NCBI GenBank assembly: GCA_025061935.1
Contig: JANWZY010000159.1
Location: forward strand, 1-7,069
Direction of reading: 5' to 3'
DNA: 7,069 nt
DNA from: Verrucomicrobiia bacterium
GTDB taxonomy: Bacteria; Verrucomicrobiota; Verrucomicrobiia; Limisphaerales; DTLC01
Every line of letters starts with the position of its first letter. The stretch's first letter is position 1. The notes beneath the pieces were generated by a model that saw only the letters and a list, made by a program, of their open reading frames with translations, searched no databases and was not told the DNA's origin. Made by a program: the position numbers and the translations under genes. Below, one piece after another: positions 6,392 through 7,069 of this stretch.

Positions 6392-7069
6392 TTACTGCGC
6401 ACGCGACGCGCCGCCAGGGGCACGGCCAACAGGTTTGCCCGCCGCAAGCTGGAACTCCGGCACCGCCGCGGCGATAAATTCGCGCATACGATTGTACGTC
6501 AGCTCCTCCTCGCCCGGCGCGCAAACAGCAAAACAGGTCACGTAGGCCCACCTCTGCAATACACCCGTGGTTAACAGCTCCTTGGCCATCCAAAACATCC
6601 GTTCGAGTCCGGTCGCATCGCCGCTGATAGCGCCGTCTGCAACGTACCAATAGACGAAAATGCCACGGCGCGTGAACTTTTGCCCTGCGAACGTGTCCTC
6701 GCGCGTCACCAGTTTGCGCGTGACGGGCAGCAGGTATGGATGCGGCCGATCAACGGGGATCGAGAGCCGTTCCGAAGCGTCGATTCGCCAGCCCGCGCCA
6801 ACCAAACAAAATTCCGGCTTGTGCAGGCTGGTGCGGTCCAACCCCATTAGCACAACGTTCAACAACAGCTTGAACCCGTCTGGCGCCTCGTATAACCGCT
6901 GGCCGAAACTCGTGTCTTGCGGAAGCGTATTCGTAACAATCGCTGCCTGCTCTATCTCTTCCGATCTGTAATCGAGGACTTTCTCGGGCAACTTGACCTG
7001 CACACGCAGCCGCTCGCCTGGAATCGGAATCGTCGTTACACCGGGCGAGCCGAGCTTTTGACCTGCCTT
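6392..7069 (-). CDS. EpsI-family exosortase-associated protein (DUF3485-like), N-terminus cut by window edge
   Basis: Probable envelope protein of exosortase/exopolysaccharide loci, in which EpsI accompanies or is fused to the EpsH/Xrt exosortase. Its biochemical role is not settled. The frame is open from the right edge (KAGQKLGSPGVTTIPIPGER and onward) and ends with TAA at 6394-6392, giving about 226 visible codons. A GTG at 7003 is internal to the open frame and is unlikely to be the true start, since family-like sequence continues upstream of it. Counting from that GTG, the family-like signatures are TSFGQRLYEAPDGF (31-44), VVLMGLDRTSLHKPEFCLVGAGW (50-72) with the His-x-Pro...Cys...GlyTrp pattern typical of EpsI, FVYWYVADG (116-124) and LLTTGVLQRWAYV (143-155). 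Cys157 and Cys161 follow. The usual N-terminal membrane anchor is not seen and would lie off the window. It is followed by the sugar transferase after 105 bases. The assignment rests on recalled motifs. Low similarity to classical EpsI makes the subfamily uncertain. Confidence 0.75.
   Translation of the reverse strand, partial: KAGQKLGSPGVTTIPIPGERLRVQVKLPEKVLDYRSEEIEQAAIVTNTLPQDTSFGQRLYEAPDGFKLLLNVVLMGLDRTSLHKPEFCLVGAGWRIDASERLSIPVDRPHPYLLPVTRKLVTREDTFAGQKFTRRGIFVYWYVADGAISGDATGLERMFWMAKELLTTGVLQRWAYVTCFAVCAPGEEELTYNRMREFIAAAVPEFQLAAGKPVGRAPGGASRAQ

Overview
The window looks like bacterial chromosome of moderately high GC. All recognisable genes lie on the minus strand, so transcription runs from high to low coordinates. 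The protein families suggest an exopolysaccharide/exosortase locus: an EpsI-type protein, a polyprenyl glycosylphosphotransferase and a UDP-glucuronate decarboxylase. The style of the EpsI-like protein and of the decarboxylase recalls Verrucomicrobiota, or Planctomycetota and relatives. That taxonomic placement is an inference from remembered family patterns, not a search result.

In transcription order: (1) 7069-6392, an EpsI-family (exosortase-associated) protein whose N-terminus lies beyond the window edge. (2) 6286-4895, a membrane sugar transferase that would start glycan assembly on a lipid carrier. (3) 4852-3860, an NAD-dependent SDR of the UDP-xylose synthase type, which would supply an activated pentose. 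(4) A 252-base intergenic stretch with a candidate minus-strand promoter and an exact 10-base direct repeat. (5) 3607-338, a 1089-residue SNF2-family helicase. (6) A frame overlapping the helicase's last codons that runs open off the left edge and begins with a plausible signal peptide.

Genes 1-3 are spaced 105 and 42 bases apart and probably form the end of an operon for synthesis, lipid-linkage and surface handling of an exopolysaccharide. The EpsI-like protein implies that an exosortase (EpsH/Xrt) gene lies just upstream, outside the window. The helicase appears to be a separate transcription unit with its own promoter. Nothing in the sequence ties it to polysaccharide synthesis.

No tRNA, rRNA, CRISPR array, insertion sequence, riboswitch or convincing intrinsic terminator was seen. 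The window is mostly ordinary. The points most worth checking are the unlisted secreted-protein frame at the left edge, the divergent EpsI-like protein and its presumed exosortase partner, and the repeat around the helicase promoter.
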